From: Usitatibacter palustris
GTDB lineage: Bacteria > Pseudomonadota > Gammaproteobacteria > Burkholderiales > Usitatibacteraceae
Length of the DNA: 64,000 nt
Assembly (NCBI RefSeq): GCF_013003985.1
Contig: NZ_CP053073.1
Span: 186,001-250,000, forward strand
Reading direction: 5' to 3'
Part shown: positions 37,904 through 46,602 of the stretch, one piece after another
How positions within the stretch are numbered: position 1 is the first letter of the stretch
Layout of the letters: each line of letters begins with the position of its first letter
Notes under the pieces: model-generated
Told to the model about the DNA's origin: nothing
Database searches by the model: none
Seen by the model: the letters and a program-made list of their open reading frames with translations, nothing else
Translations under genes and position numbers: made by a program

Positions 37904-39127
37904 TTAGCTGATTGGCGAGGAGATTCCGCCCCGCATCACCGACACCGGAACGATGCGTCCGCCCTTCATCCGGAAGATGGTCATTTCGGCGTCTTTCCGG
38001 TCTCCCTTCGCGTCGAATTCGATCTTGCCCGTCGCACCCGCGTGCGAGGTCTTGTAGATCTCGGGAAGGAAGCGCGCGGGGTCGGTGGAGTCGGCCCTTT
38101 TCATCGCTTCGATCACCACATTGGTCGCGTCGTAGAAGAACGGGGCGTAGAGCTTGGTCTCGCCGTACTTCGCGTTGAACGCGGCGAGGAATTCCTTGCT
38201 CGCCGCCTGCGCGGGCAGTCCTGCCTGCGAGCAGGCGAGGCCCTCGGTGGCGGGTCCGCCGAGCTGCGCCATCTCGTCGGTGCAGGCGCCGTCGCCGAAG
38301 GCGAAGGCACTCTTCAACCCGAGCTCGCGCGCCTGCTTCAACATCGGGCCGCCGGTGAAATCCATGGCGCCCACGAAGATCACGTCGGGCGAGCGCGACT
38401 TCAAGCGCGTGAGGATCGACTTGAAATCCGTTTCCTTGTCGCTCGTGCGCTCGTGCGCGATGACATTCACCTTCGCGGCTTTCAGCGCCTTGGCCACTTC
38501 CGTCGCGAGGCCTTCGCCGTACGCGGTCTTGTCGTCGACGATGGCCACGGTCTTCGCGGCGAGCTCGTTGGCGATATAGGCCGCGATCGCCGGACCCTGC
38601 TGGTCGTCGCGCCCGACGGTGCGAAACACGCCCTTCAGGCCGCGTTCGGTGAGCTCGGGGCTGGTCGCGGAACCGGAGATGACCGGGATGCCCGCCTTGC
38701 CGTAGATCTCGGAGGCGGGAATGGTGACGCCGGAATTGAGGTGGCCGATGACCGCGGCGACCTTCGCGTCGACCATCTTCTGCGCCACGGTGGTGCCGAC
38801 CTTGGGATCGCCCTGGTCGTCCTCGCTGCGGATGCGGAAGACCACGGTCTTGCCGCCGATCACCAGCTTCTTCGCGTTGGCCTGGTCGAGGGCGAGGGAG
38901 ACGCCGTTCTCGTCATCCTTGCCCTGGTGCGAGATGGGCCCGGTGAGCGGGCCGGCGTGGCCGATCGTGACGACGACTTCGTTGGAGACGGCAGGCGGGG
39001 TCTCCGGCTTGGGGCCGCACGCAGAGAGGAGAAGAAAAAGCGAGGGTCCGCAGATAAACGCGGATAAACGCAGATAAGGGCGAAGGTGACTAAGCATTCC
39101 TGGGTGGCGGCGTGGACGAGGTCTCAC
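37904..39127 (-). CDS. Second LivJ-like receptor lipoprotein (paralogue with repeat-derived signal peptide)
   Basis: The 407-residue protein aligns along its whole mature length with the adjacent receptor (for example VVTIGHAGPLTGPISHQGKD, GHLNSGVTIPASEIYGKAG, FRTVGRDDQQGPAIAAYIAN), about two thirds identical by eye, so it is a tandem duplicate. It lacks the Lys/Glu tail. The lipobox is LLLSAC. The part before it (LRPYLRLSAFICGP) is encoded by a dispersed repeat arm. Start is GTG at 39127 or ATG at 39097; the latter gives a more usual signal length. It may widen ligand range of the shared LivHMGF. Confidence 0.88.
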   Translation of the reverse strand: MRPRPRRHPGMLSHLRPYLRLSAFICGPSLFLLLSACGPKPETPPAVSNEVVVTIGHAGPLTGPISHQGKDDENGVSLALDQANAKKLVIGGKTVVFRIRSEDDQGDPKVGTTVAQKMVDAKVAAVIGHLNSGVTIPASEIYGKAGIPVISGSATSPELTERGLKGVFRTVGRDDQQGPAIAAYIANELAAKTVAIVDDKTAYGEGLATEVAKALKAAKVNVIAHERTSDKETDFKSILTRLKSRSPDVIFVGAMDFTGGPMLKQARELGLKSAFAFGDGACTDEMAQLGGPATEGLACSQAGLPAQAASKEFLAAFNAKYGETKLYAPFFYDATNVVIEAMKRADSTDPARFLPEIYKTSHAGATGKIEFDAKGDRKDAEMTIFRMKGGRIVPVSVMRGGISSPIS

Positions 39128-39179
39128 CTTCCAAGCCTTTGCCTTTATCTGCGTTTATCCGCGTTTATCTGCGGACCCT
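39043..39179. repeat. Inverted repeat of the ATCTGCGTTTATCCGCG type
   Basis: Two 38-bp arms (39043-39080 and 39142-39179) are complementary at about 36 positions, with a 61-base spacer. Each arm holds tandem GATAAACGC-type units. The left arm lies inside the receptor gene and encodes part of its signal peptide; the right arm ends 6 bases before the cytochrome c stop. It resembles widespread dispersed repeats in proteobacterial genomes. Confidence 0.88.
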
Positions 39180-39185
39180 TGCCCT

Positions 39186-39503
39186 TTACTTCTTCTTGAG
39201 CGACAGGATGTAGGTGACGAGCTTCTCGACGTCGGCGTCGGGCACCGCGGAGTTCGGCGGCATCGGGATCTGGCCCCAGGTGCCCATGCCACCCTTCTTC
39301 ACCTTCTCGATGAGCATGGCCTTGGCCTTGGGGTCGCCCGCGTACTTGGCGGCGACGTCGTTATAGGCCGGGCCCACCGTCTTCTTGTCGATCTGGTGGC
39401 AGGCGGTGCATGCGTGCTTCTTCATGAGCTCTTCGCTCGCAACGGTGGGCAGGGCGAGGGTGGCGAGGGCGAGGGCGGGAAGGGCGAGGGCGAACTTGCG
39501 CAT
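39186..39503 (-). CDS. Class I cytochrome c (c-551/c-552 type)
   Basis: The 105-residue periplasmic haem protein has a signal peptide (MRKFALALPALALATLALPT), haem site CTACH at 32-36 and probable axial Met81 in QIPMPPN. The order KHACTACHQIDKKTVGPAYN ... GGMGTWGQIPMPPN ... LVTYILSLKKK is typical of c-551/c-552 electron carriers to terminal oxidases or denitrification enzymes. GGAG precedes the ATG. It stands alone, with the DUF255 gene upstream on the same strand. Confidence 0.93.
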   Translation of the reverse strand: MRKFALALPALALATLALPTVASEELMKKHACTACHQIDKKTVGPAYNDVAAKYAGDPKAKAMLIEKVKKGGMGTWGQIPMPPNSAVPDADVEKLVTYILSLKKK

Positions 39504-39533
39504 TGAAGGCTCCTGGAAAATCGTTCTGGGGAC

Positions 39534-41570
39534 TCAGGCGGAAGGCGCGATTGTGGGCAATCCGAGCGTTTCCCGCAATCGAGCGGGCGAGTCCAGCGGG
39601 GGCAGGCAGGTAACGCCCTCGCACACCCACGCGTTGACCCCTTTCACGGGCTTGGCGAGAGGTGCGGGCAGGTTGGCGGCGCCATCGGGCAGGAAGAGCG
39701 AGACCGATGTCGGGAGGTAGGCGCCATCGAGCAGCGCGCGCCACGGACCAAAGTCGGGGGCAGGCCCGTTGACGATGACCGTGCGCGTGGGCACGAGCGA
39801 TTCCTCGAGCGCGCCGAGCAGGCTGCCGAAGCCGCCGGGGTGGCGAATCATCTGCGGCCAGTAGAGGGCGAGCGTGCGCTCGGCGGCCTGCTGGTAGCGC
39901 AGATCGCCGGTGAGGAACGTGAGGCGGATGAGCGCCTGTGCGGCGACTCCGTTGCCCGAAGGGGTCGCGTTGTCGTGGCCGGGCTTGGGTCGATGGATCA
40001 GTTTCTCGTGGCCGTGCGCGGTGAAGAAGAAGCCGCCGTTCGACTTGTCTTCGAAATCCGCGAGCAGCACGTCACCGAGTTCCGTCGCCCACGCGAGATC
40101 GCGCGAATCGAAATCGGCCTGCAGCACTTCGAGCAGGGCCGCGAGCAGGAACGCGTAGTCGTCGAGATACGCATCGAGATGCGCCTTCCCATCCTTGTAC
40201 GTCGCGAGGAGCGCGCCGTCCTTCCACATCGTCGTGCGGATGAAATCGAGCGATTTACGCGCCGACGTGAGCCACTCCGGGAGACCGAACGCGCGCGCCG
40301 CGCGCGCCATGCCCGCGATCATCAGCGCATTCCACGAGGTGAGCACCTTGTCGTCGCGCCCCGGGCGGATGCGCTTCTCGCGCGCCGCGAAGAGCTTCGC
40401 GCGTGCGGCTGCGAGCAGCGCCTCGGCGCCCTTCGCGAGCGGCTGCGCCGTGACGAAATGCCAGTCGTGATTCTCGAAGTTCGGCGGACGATCGAGGCCG
40501 TAGTGGGGTGCGACCACCGCGTACTCGTCCTCGGTGAGCAACGCCCGCACTTCATCGGGCGTCCAGACGTAGAACTTGCCCTCGTGGCCCTCGGAGTCGG
40601 CATCGAGCGAGGAGTAGTAGCCGCCCTCGGGCGATTGCATCTCGCGCAGCACCCACGCGACGGTTTCGCGGCAGGCGCGCTCGAAGACCGGATCGCGCGT
40701 GGCGACCCAGGCGTCGGCGTAGAGGCGCAGGAGCCAGCCGTTGTCGTAGAGCATCTTCTCGAAGTGCGGGATCGCCCATTCGTCGTCGACGCTGTAGCGC
40801 GCGAAGCCGCCGCCGAGCTGGTCGAAGAGGCCGCCTTCGGCCATCTTCGTGAGCGTGAACGTTGCCATCGCGAGCGCGTCGCGGTCGCCGTTGGCCGCGA
40901 AGCGGCGCAGCAGCAGCTCGATGGAATCGGGGTGCGGGAATTTCGGCGCCTGGCCGAAGCCGCCGTCGGTCGGGTCGAACGTGCTCTTGAGAAAGCGATA
41001 GCTCTCGTCGAGGGGCGCGCGCGTGAACTCCGTCGTGGGGCCCGCGGTGCCCGGGCCGGTGCGCGAAAGCGCGTCGAGGAGCCGCGCGTTTTGCTCCTCG
41101 ATGTCGGTGCGGTTGGCGTCGTAGAACTCGCGCACGCGCACGAGCAGATCGCCGAAGCCGGGCAACCCATAGCGCGCGGTCTTCGGAAAGTACGTGCCGC
41201 CGAAGAACGGCAATTGCTCGGGCGTGAGGAACATCGTGAGCGGCCAGCCGCCGGTGCGCTGCGTGAGCATCTGCTGCGCGACCTGGTAGATCTGGTCGAT
41301 GTCGGGACGCTCTTCGCGATCGACCTTCACGTTCACGAAGAGCTCGTTCATGACGCTGGCGACTCCCGCGTCCTCGAACGACTCGTGGGCCATCACGTGG
41401 CACCAGTGACAAGCGGAATAGCCCACCGAGAGAAGGATGGGCTTTCCGCTGCGTTTCGATTCGGCCAGTGCCTCCGGCCCCCACGGATACCAATCGACGG
41501 GGTTGTCGGCGTGCTGCTGGAGGTACGGGCTGGTTTCCTGCGCGAGGCGATTCTTCAAAATCACTGTCAT
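39534..41570 (-). CDS. DUF255 / thioredoxin-domain protein (YyaL, SPATA20-like)
   Basis: The 678-residue protein has an N-terminal thioredoxin-like domain ([20 protein letters not shown], then [17 protein letters not shown] with CxxC at C54/C57), followed by a six-hairpin glycosidase-like alpha/alpha barrel (about 200-600). This matches the DUF255/SPATA20 family, whose enzymatic role is unsettled. No signal peptide, so cytoplasmic. The ATG at 41570 lies inside the hairpin repeat; the conserved start [11 protein letters not shown] would also fit the TTG at 41558. Which is used is undecided. Confidence 0.88.
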   Translation of the reverse strand: MTVILKNRLAQETSPYLQQHADNPVDWYPWGPEALAESKRSGKPILLSVGYSACHWCHVMAHESFEDAGVASVMNELFVNVKVDREERPDIDQIYQVAQQMLTQRTGGWPLTMFLTPEQLPFFGGTYFPKTARYGLPGFGDLLVRVREFYDANRTDIEEQNARLLDALSRTGPGTAGPTTEFTRAPLDESYRFLKSTFDPTDGGFGQAPKFPHPDSIELLLRRFAANGDRDALAMATFTLTKMAEGGLFDQLGGGFARYSVDDEWAIPHFEKMLYDNGWLLRLYADAWVATRDPVFERACRETVAWVLREMQSPEGGYYSSLDADSEGHEGKFYVWTPDEVRALLTEDEYAVVAPHYGLDRPPNFENHDWHFVTAQPLAKGAEALLAAARAKLFAAREKRIRPGRDDKVLTSWNALMIAGMARAARAFGLPEWLTSARKSLDFIRTTMWKDGALLATYKDGKAHLDAYLDDYAFLLAALLEVLQADFDSRDLAWATELGDVLLADFEDKSNGGFFFTAHGHEKLIHRPKPGHDNATPSGNGVAAQALIRLTFLTGDLRYQQAAERTLALYWPQMIRHPGGFGSLLGALEESLVPTRTVIVNGPAPDFGPWRALLDGAYLPTSVSLFLPDGAANLPAPLAKPVKGVNAWVCEGVTCLPPLDSPARLRETLGLPTIAPSA

Positions 41571-41663
41571 CCTGAGGAGCGAAGCGACGAAGGACCTGCT
41601 GGAGGCAATTATCTGCTATCGCGCTCCAGCAGGTCCTTCGGGCCTGCGGCCCTCAGGATGACG
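41564..41663. repeat. Long dispersed hairpin repeat, copy B (mosaic arms)
   Basis: Outer arms pair (CTGTCATCCTGAGG with CCTCAGGATGACGG) and so do the inner segments (GAAGGACCTGCTGGA with TCCAGCAGGTCCTTC). The middle does not: the left arm has AGCGAAGCGAC and the right GGGCCTGCGGC. Each half therefore looks taken from a different subtype of the repeat. It carries the ATG used or usable by the DUF255 gene and ends 3 bases before the stop of the next gene. Confidence 0.9.
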
Positions 41664-41666
41664 GGG

Positions 41667-42044
41667 TTAGCCCGCCGGCTGCACGTCCACGCCGATGGTC
41701 ACGGTCGACCCCGGGTGCTGCGTCATGCGGGTCACGTACTCGCGGCCGTCGTAGGCGTAGCGAACGTCGTAGCCCGTCGTGACCTGCCTGGTCTCGCGGA
41801 TCGTCCCGCACTTGGGAACGTTGCGCTCGACCGGCACGTCCTCGTAGTACACGCCGCCGCGCGAGGTGCGCGCGCGTTCGTAGACGCGGACCGGCTCGGA
41901 CCAGCACTCGTTGCGCGAGCTCTGGATCCGTTCCTGGACCGGCGTCACGGAAATCACCGGCGCCTCCGTGGTGTAGGTGGCGGCGAAAACGGCGGGGACC
42001 GGCGCCATCAGGGCGGCGGCAACTGCAACAAGAATACGTTTCAT
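41667..42044 (-). CDS. Secreted small protein related to glycine-zipper 2TM envelope proteins, zipper absent
   Basis: The 125-residue protein has a signal peptide (MKRILVAVAAALMAPVPAVF) and two blocks that in related proteobacterial proteins flank a glycine zipper: an N-terminal VISVTPVQERI with ECWSEPVRVYE, and a C-terminal TTGYDVRYAYDGREYVTRM with PGSTVTIGVDVQP. The membrane-spanning Gly-rich zipper expected between them is missing, leaving a short linker. A strong Shine-Dalgarno (GGAGGAAA) supports the ATG at 42044. Probably periplasmic; function unknown. The family comparison is from memory of typical members. Confidence 0.68.
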   Translation of the reverse strand: MKRILVAVAAALMAPVPAVFAATYTTEAPVISVTPVQERIQSSRNECWSEPVRVYERARTSRGGVYYEDVPVERNVPKCGTIRETRQVTTGYDVRYAYDGREYVTRMTQHPGSTVTIGVDVQPAG

Positions 42045-42115
42045 GGTGTTTCCTCCGGACTCCGATGAATGGAGTGTCTTCATTCGACACCCCCGGCGAA
42101 TCGAAGGCTGTGCCC

Positions 42116-42997
42116 CTACGCTGCGTGTCGCTGCGGGACTTTGACCAACCCCAGGATCAGTGAACATCCGACAAGGATGATCGCGCAGCCGGCGATGCGC
42201 CCGGGCGTCATCGGCTCGCCCAGGAACAGCACGCCCCACACCATCCCGAAGATCGGCACGAGCAGCGTCACGGTGATCGCTTTTACGGGGCCTACGTCGG
42301 CAATCAACCGGTAATAGAGGATGAAGGCGAACGCGGTGGAGACGACTGCGAGGCCGAGCACCGAGGCCCACGCGAGCGAGGGCGCGGCCACCGGGGGAGG
42401 TGCCGCGAGCGCGAAGGGTGCGAGCGTGGCGGCGGCCATCAACAGCGTTCCCGCGGAGATGCCAAGCGGGCTCGCGTCCTTCAGCTTCACCTTCGTGAAC
42501 ACGATCGTGTAGCCGTAGAGCGCGGTGGCGAGTACCGAGAAGGAAGCCGCAAGGAGTTCCTTCCCGCTCATCGGCGTGGGCGTCCAGCCGACCAGCACGA
42601 CGGTTCCGGCGAGGCACAGCAGGATGCCCGCGATCTTCGCCGGCGTGAGCGGATCGCGGATCCAGATTGCCGCGACGATGGAAGCAAACAGCGGCGAGAG
42701 GGCGTTGAGGATCGCCGCGGTCGAAGCATCGATCGAGCGCAGCGCCTCGGCGATGAGGATGAACGGGAGTGCGAGACCGATCGAGCCCACGAAGAGAAAC
42801 GCGGGCCAGTGCTTGCGCCAGCCGACGGTGCCGCGCATGAGCGTCACGTAGGCGAGCAGGAGCAGGCCGCCGATGAGGACGCGAAGCTCGATCATCCACG
42901 CCGAGCCGAAGTGCGCGACCGCGTGGCGCATGAAGAGATACGACGCGCCCCACATGGCCGCGAGGGTGACGAGCCGCGCGAGATCGGCTGGCTTCAA
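42116..42997 (-). CDS. EamA-family (DMT superfamily) transporter
   Basis: This 293-residue protein has ten hydrophobic segments in two EamA repeats, with MWGASYLFMRHAVAHFGSAW at the start and VWGVLFLGEPMTPGRIAGCA near the end. Members export amino acids or other metabolites. The TTG at 42997 overlaps the ogt stop (TTGA) and gives MKPADLARLVTLAAMWGASY; the longer frame shadows ogt. It forms an operon with the alkylation-repair genes, but whether it has a role in repair is unknown. Confidence 0.88.
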   Translation of the reverse strand: MKPADLARLVTLAAMWGASYLFMRHAVAHFGSAWMIELRVLIGGLLLLAYVTLMRGTVGWRKHWPAFLFVGSIGLALPFILIAEALRSIDASTAAILNALSPLFASIVAAIWIRDPLTPAKIAGILLCLAGTVVLVGWTPTPMSGKELLAASFSVLATALYGYTIVFTKVKLKDASPLGISAGTLLMAAATLAPFALAAPPPVAAPSLAWASVLGLAVVSTAFAFILYYRLIADVGPVKAITVTLLVPIFGMVWGVLFLGEPMTPGRIAGCAIILVGCSLILGLVKVPQRHAA

Positions 42998-43488
42998 ACG
43001 AGCGAGCCCTGCAGCACGCCCTCGAGCTCGAGCAAACGCGTTTTGCGTGGCAGCCCGCCCGCGTAACCGGTGAGGCTGCCGTCGGCGCCGACGATGCGAT
43101 GGCACGGCACGATGATCGCGATCGGATTGCGGCCTGTCGCCGCACCCGCGGCGCGCGAGGAGCCGGGCGAGCCTGCGCGGCGCGCGAGCTCCGAATAGAT
43201 GATCGTCTCGCCGTACGCCACGCCGCTGATTTCTTCCCAGATTCGCTTCTGGAAAGGCGTGCCTCGAGGGTTGAGCGGCAGGTCGAACACCGCACGCTCG
43301 CCTTCGAAGTACTCGGCAAGTTGCTTCTCGCAGGCGACGAGCGAAGGGTGCTTCGTGTCTTCCTGCCAATCGGGATCGACCGGGCGCATGTACTTCGAAT
43401 CGATGAAGTCCACGCGTGTGAGTCCGTGCTCGTTGGCCGCGGCGAGCATCGTGCCCAGCGGCGACGTGAAAGTCTTGTAGCGAATCAT
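42994..43488 (-). CDS. ogt: Methylated-DNA-protein cysteine methyltransferase
   Basis: This 164-residue suicide enzyme transfers the methyl group from O6-methylguanine to its own Cys129 in the PCHR motif (AIIVPCHRIVGADGSLTGYA). The N-terminal ribonuclease-like part begins RYKTFTSPLGTMLAAANEHG, and FQKRIWEEISGVAYGETIIY lies in the DNA-binding region. It overlaps the Ada/AlkA fusion gene by 4 bases (ATGA at 43485-43488), so the two repair proteins are co-translated. Confidence 0.94.
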   Translation of the reverse strand: MIRYKTFTSPLGTMLAAANEHGLTRVDFIDSKYMRPVDPDWQEDTKHPSLVACEKQLAEYFEGERAVFDLPLNPRGTPFQKRIWEEISGVAYGETIIYSELARRAGSPGSSRAAGAATGRNPIAIIVPCHRIVGADGSLTGYAGGLPRKTRLLELEGVLQGSLV

Positions 43489-44927
43489 GGTTTCTTCTCC
43501 AGGGATTTCCAGAGGTGGAGGACGGCGTACGCGCGCCACGGCCGCCATTGCTCGGAGGCGGCGAGTGCCGCACGCGGCTTTTCGCCGATCGCCTTGATCA
43601 CCGCGACGTCCGGATGCGGGAATGCGTCGGGCCAGGCGAGCGCGCGCATCGCGATGTAATGCGCGGTCCACGGGCCGATGCCGGGCAGCGCCTCGAGGGC
43701 GGCGAGCGTTGCTTCGACGGGGGCCGCGGGATCGAGCCTGAGCGCGCCCGAATCGATCGCCTTCGCGAGCGCGATGATCGCGCGGGCGCGCGCGGCGATC
43801 ACGCCGTGCTTCGCGATGTCGCCGGGCTCCAGCACCGCGATTTCTCCCGCACGCGGGAACACATGGTCGAGTCCGGCGAAGGGTGTCACGATCGCCGTGC
43901 CGAAGGCGCGGGCGAATCGTCCCGCGATGGTCGTGGCCGCGGCAACCGTGACCTGCTGGCCGAGGATGGCTCGCACCGCGATCTCGAAGCCGTCGACCGA
44001 ACCCGCGAGCCGCAGGCCCGGATGCGCTTCGCCGAGCGGACCCAGCGCAGCGGCCACCTGGTCGGGATGGCAGGCGAGATCGAAGAGGCACTTCGCGCGC
44101 GCGAGCACCGTGGGCACCGCACCGGCGAGCGAAGCGCTTGCATGGATGCGAAGCGCGGAACGCCGTGGCGAGGGCGCCACCTCGATCCACCCCGTTGCTT
44201 CCTTCCCGCCCGCGCCGGCGACCCGCATCGTGCGCCGATAGCGCCGGCCGTCGATCTGCTCCACGCCCGCGATCGCACGCCGCCCGAGGAAAGCGAGCAT
44301 CGCCTCCCAGTCGTAGGGCGGACGGAACGCGAGGTCGAACGTGAGGCGGCCGGTGGGTTCGCGAGAAGGCGTGGTGCGGCGCAACTCACCCGGCGTCATG
44401 CGATAGCGCGTGCGAAAGAGGTCGTTGAACCGGCGCAGGCTCGCGAAGCCGCTGGCCATCGCGACGTCGAGCACGGTGAGATCCGTATCCGTGAGCAGGC
44501 GCTTGGCGAGCAGCAGGCGCTGCGTCTGCGCGTACTCCACGGGCGAAACACCGAACTCCTGCTGGAAGACGCGGCGCAGATGGCGATCGGTCACATCGAG
44601 CGTGCGCGCGAGCTCGGCGAGGTTCGCGTCCTGCAGCCGCCCGTCCTCGATCAGGTTCGCGGCCGAGCGCGCGAGGCGCTGGTTGGCATCGACGACCGCA
44701 TAGCCGGGTGCGAGCTCGGGCCGGCAACGCAGGCAGGGCCGGAAACCCTGCACCTCCGCGGCCGCCGCACTCGGGAAGAAGCGGCAGTTGTGCTTGAGCG
44801 GCGTGCGCGCCGTGCACACCGGCCGGCAGTAGATGCGCGTGGTCCGGACGCCGACGAAGAAGCGGCCGTCGAAACGCGAATCGTGGGCGCGGACTGCGCG
44901 GTAGCACTGGGTGTCGTCGAGATCCAT
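43485..44927 (-). CDS. Ada-AraC-AlkA fusion: methyl-sensing regulator and 3-methyladenine DNA glycosylase
   Basis: The 480-residue protein joins three parts. Residues 1-75 are the Ada zinc domain with C34, C38, C65 and C68 (IYCRPVC and CLRC); C34 corresponds to the methylphosphotriester acceptor of Ada. Residues 80-190 are an AraC-type double helix-turn-helix (DVTDRHLRRVFQQEFGVSPV). Residues 195-480 are an AlkA glycosylase with the helix-hairpin-helix LEALPGIGPWTAHYIAMRAL and catalytic Asp in FPHPDVAVI. It can therefore sense alkylation, regulate transcription and excise alkylated bases. The separate methyltransferase domain is supplied by downstream ogt. Confidence 0.93.
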   Translation of the reverse strand: MDLDDTQCYRAVRAHDSRFDGRFFVGVRTTRIYCRPVCTARTPLKHNCRFFPSAAAAEVQGFRPCLRCRPELAPGYAVVDANQRLARSAANLIEDGRLQDANLAELARTLDVTDRHLRRVFQQEFGVSPVEYAQTQRLLLAKRLLTDTDLTVLDVAMASGFASLRRFNDLFRTRYRMTPGELRRTTPSREPTGRLTFDLAFRPPYDWEAMLAFLGRRAIAGVEQIDGRRYRRTMRVAGAGGKEATGWIEVAPSPRRSALRIHASASLAGAVPTVLARAKCLFDLACHPDQVAAALGPLGEAHPGLRLAGSVDGFEIAVRAILGQQVTVAAATTIAGRFARAFGTAIVTPFAGLDHVFPRAGEIAVLEPGDIAKHGVIAARARAIIALAKAIDSGALRLDPAAPVEATLAALEALPGIGPWTAHYIAMRALAWPDAFPHPDVAVIKAIGEKPRAALAASEQWRPWRAYAVLHLWKSLEKKP

Positions 44928-44987
44928 GACGGCATTATCCGCCCGCCCATTTCCGGGCGCTCGCCATTTTCGGACATGGATATCGCG

Positions 44988-46532
44988 CTACTGCAGGCGC
45001 GTGAGCAGCTCGTCGATGAGGTCGCGGCGGCCGTCGGGCGAGGGCAGGCGATGGTCGCGAAGTGTCGCGACCAGTTGCGGACGCGGCAGCGCCTTGGGGT
45101 CGGAGCGGATGAATAGTTCGGCGAGCGCACGCTGGACGTTTACCGAGCTCGCATTGCGGAATGCGGCGGCAAGCTCCACGAGCAGCTCGCGGTCGGAGAG
45201 CGACTGGCGGCCCAGCGTGTCGAGGGCGCGGATCTGCGCTCGCGAGTCGCTCATGCGGGTGATGTCCGTCGTCACCGCGTGCAGCTCGGCGCGCGCCTTC
45301 ATCGGCCGGTGGCGCAGGTACGCACTCGCCACCTGCGAATCCTGCTCGTCTCCGGTGCCAAGGGATGCGAGCACCTTCGCGCGCGCGGCTTCATCGTCGA
45401 GGCAGGCGAGGAGCGCGGCATGCCCCACCTTCTTCATGCTCGCGGATTGCCGTGCGAGCCCGCGGGCATCGAGGTCCCCCGCGCGGTTGAGCGAGCAAGC
45501 GAGGTCGACGTCGCTGTAGGCCACCCGCTCCTTTGCGAGGAGGTCCTCGATGAGGTGGATGTTCTCGGCGCGCAGGTCGTCGGGCGAGAGCCACGCGACC
45601 TGGTGGGCGAACGCGAGCATCCGGGCGCGCAGCTCCGGCTGCGGTGCGGCGCGCGCGATCGCGAGAAACTTGCGGCGGCTCTCGTCGTCCGCGGAAATCT
45701 CGGCGAGCGCCTGGGACCATGCGGGCGACTGGCGCTCGGCCTCGCCGGGCGAGGCGACAAGCTTCTCGATGCGCGCGAAGGACACACTCGCTTCGGTCAT
45801 GTCGCGGCGCATCAGCGCGTGGACGTGCTCGAGCTTCTTCGCGCTCGTCGTGCGCTCGTCGTAGAACGCACACACGCGTGCGCGCGCCGGGAAACGAGCG
45901 TCGCCTTCGCGCAAGCCGCTCGTCGTGGTCAGGGAGCTCTTCGAGAACGCGGCGAGCAGTCGGCCGTCGGGGCGTCCGCTCGCGACACCCGCACCCGCGT
46001 CGAAGGCGCGATTGAGGAGCCCCGCGGCCGTGGAGCCCACGGGTGCCGCCGCGGAGAACCCGTAGATGACGGGAACGCCGGCGAATACGCGGCGCATGCG
46101 GTCACGCCCGCTCTCGCCGTAGGCGGACGCGTATTTCGATGCGTCGGGATTCAGGCTCTCGCAGCCGAAGAGGTAAACCTCCTTCAGTTGCGAAAAGAGG
46201 CCGGGGCAGCTCTGGCTGCACGAGGCGCGCTCGAGCTCGTCGATCGCAAGGTGATCGGACGCATCGATGCGATCGGAATAGAAGGTCTCGCCGGCATTGA
46301 AGTGACCGGAGACCACGAGCGCGTCGCAACGGATCTCCTTCTGGCACGCCGAGTGCAGCCAGTCGGCGCGGCCCTTCTCGACGAGCTCGACGTGCTTATA
46401 GCCGGGGAAGCGCTTGCGGAACGCTTCCTTCTCGTCGGGAGAATTGACCGTGATCGAGCAGACCGTGCGGGGGGGCTCGGCGGCAGCGGCGAAGCACGCG
46501 GTGGCGAGAAGCGAGGCGAGGAGGACTTTCAT
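44988..46532 (-). CDS. Secreted protein with possible caspase-like dyad, tandem paralogue A
   Basis: Not a family I can name. The 514-residue protein has a signal peptide (MKVLLASLLATACFAAAAEP). The N-terminal domain (about 22-250) alternates strands and helices and contains CDALVVSGHFN (H77) and, 47 residues on, EVYLFGCESLN (C124), the order and spacing of a caspase-type His/Cys dyad. A Cys-rich SCSQSCPG lies between. The remainder (about 250-514) is helical and repeat-like, reminiscent of HEAT repeats. The ATG at 46532 opens a clear signal peptide. It aligns with the next gene along its length. Confidence 0.7.
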   Translation of the reverse strand: MKVLLASLLATACFAAAAEPPRTVCSITVNSPDEKEAFRKRFPGYKHVELVEKGRADWLHSACQKEIRCDALVVSGHFNAGETFYSDRIDASDHLAIDELERASCSQSCPGLFSQLKEVYLFGCESLNPDASKYASAYGESGRDRMRRVFAGVPVIYGFSAAAPVGSTAAGLLNRAFDAGAGVASGRPDGRLLAAFSKSSLTTTSGLREGDARFPARARVCAFYDERTTSAKKLEHVHALMRRDMTEASVSFARIEKLVASPGEAERQSPAWSQALAEISADDESRRKFLAIARAAPQPELRARMLAFAHQVAWLSPDDLRAENIHLIEDLLAKERVAYSDVDLACSLNRAGDLDARGLARQSASMKKVGHAALLACLDDEAARAKVLASLGTGDEQDSQVASAYLRHRPMKARAELHAVTTDITRMSDSRAQIRALDTLGRQSLSDRELLVELAAAFRNASSVNVQRALAELFIRSDPKALPRPQLVATLRDHRLPSPDGRRDLIDELLTRLQ

Positions 46533-46602
46533 TCCTCCGATACTCGCGGCTGGCGCGCGCCGCGGCTGCCAGCGGCAGGCTCGCGGCGGCGTCGGTGGTG
46601 TC

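Noticed and set aside
44944..44959. CGCCC/GGGCG stem upstream of the Ada-AlkA gene as an operator or terminator
   Set aside because: Five base pairs in GC-rich DNA are expected by chance and no T-run or known Ada box is present.
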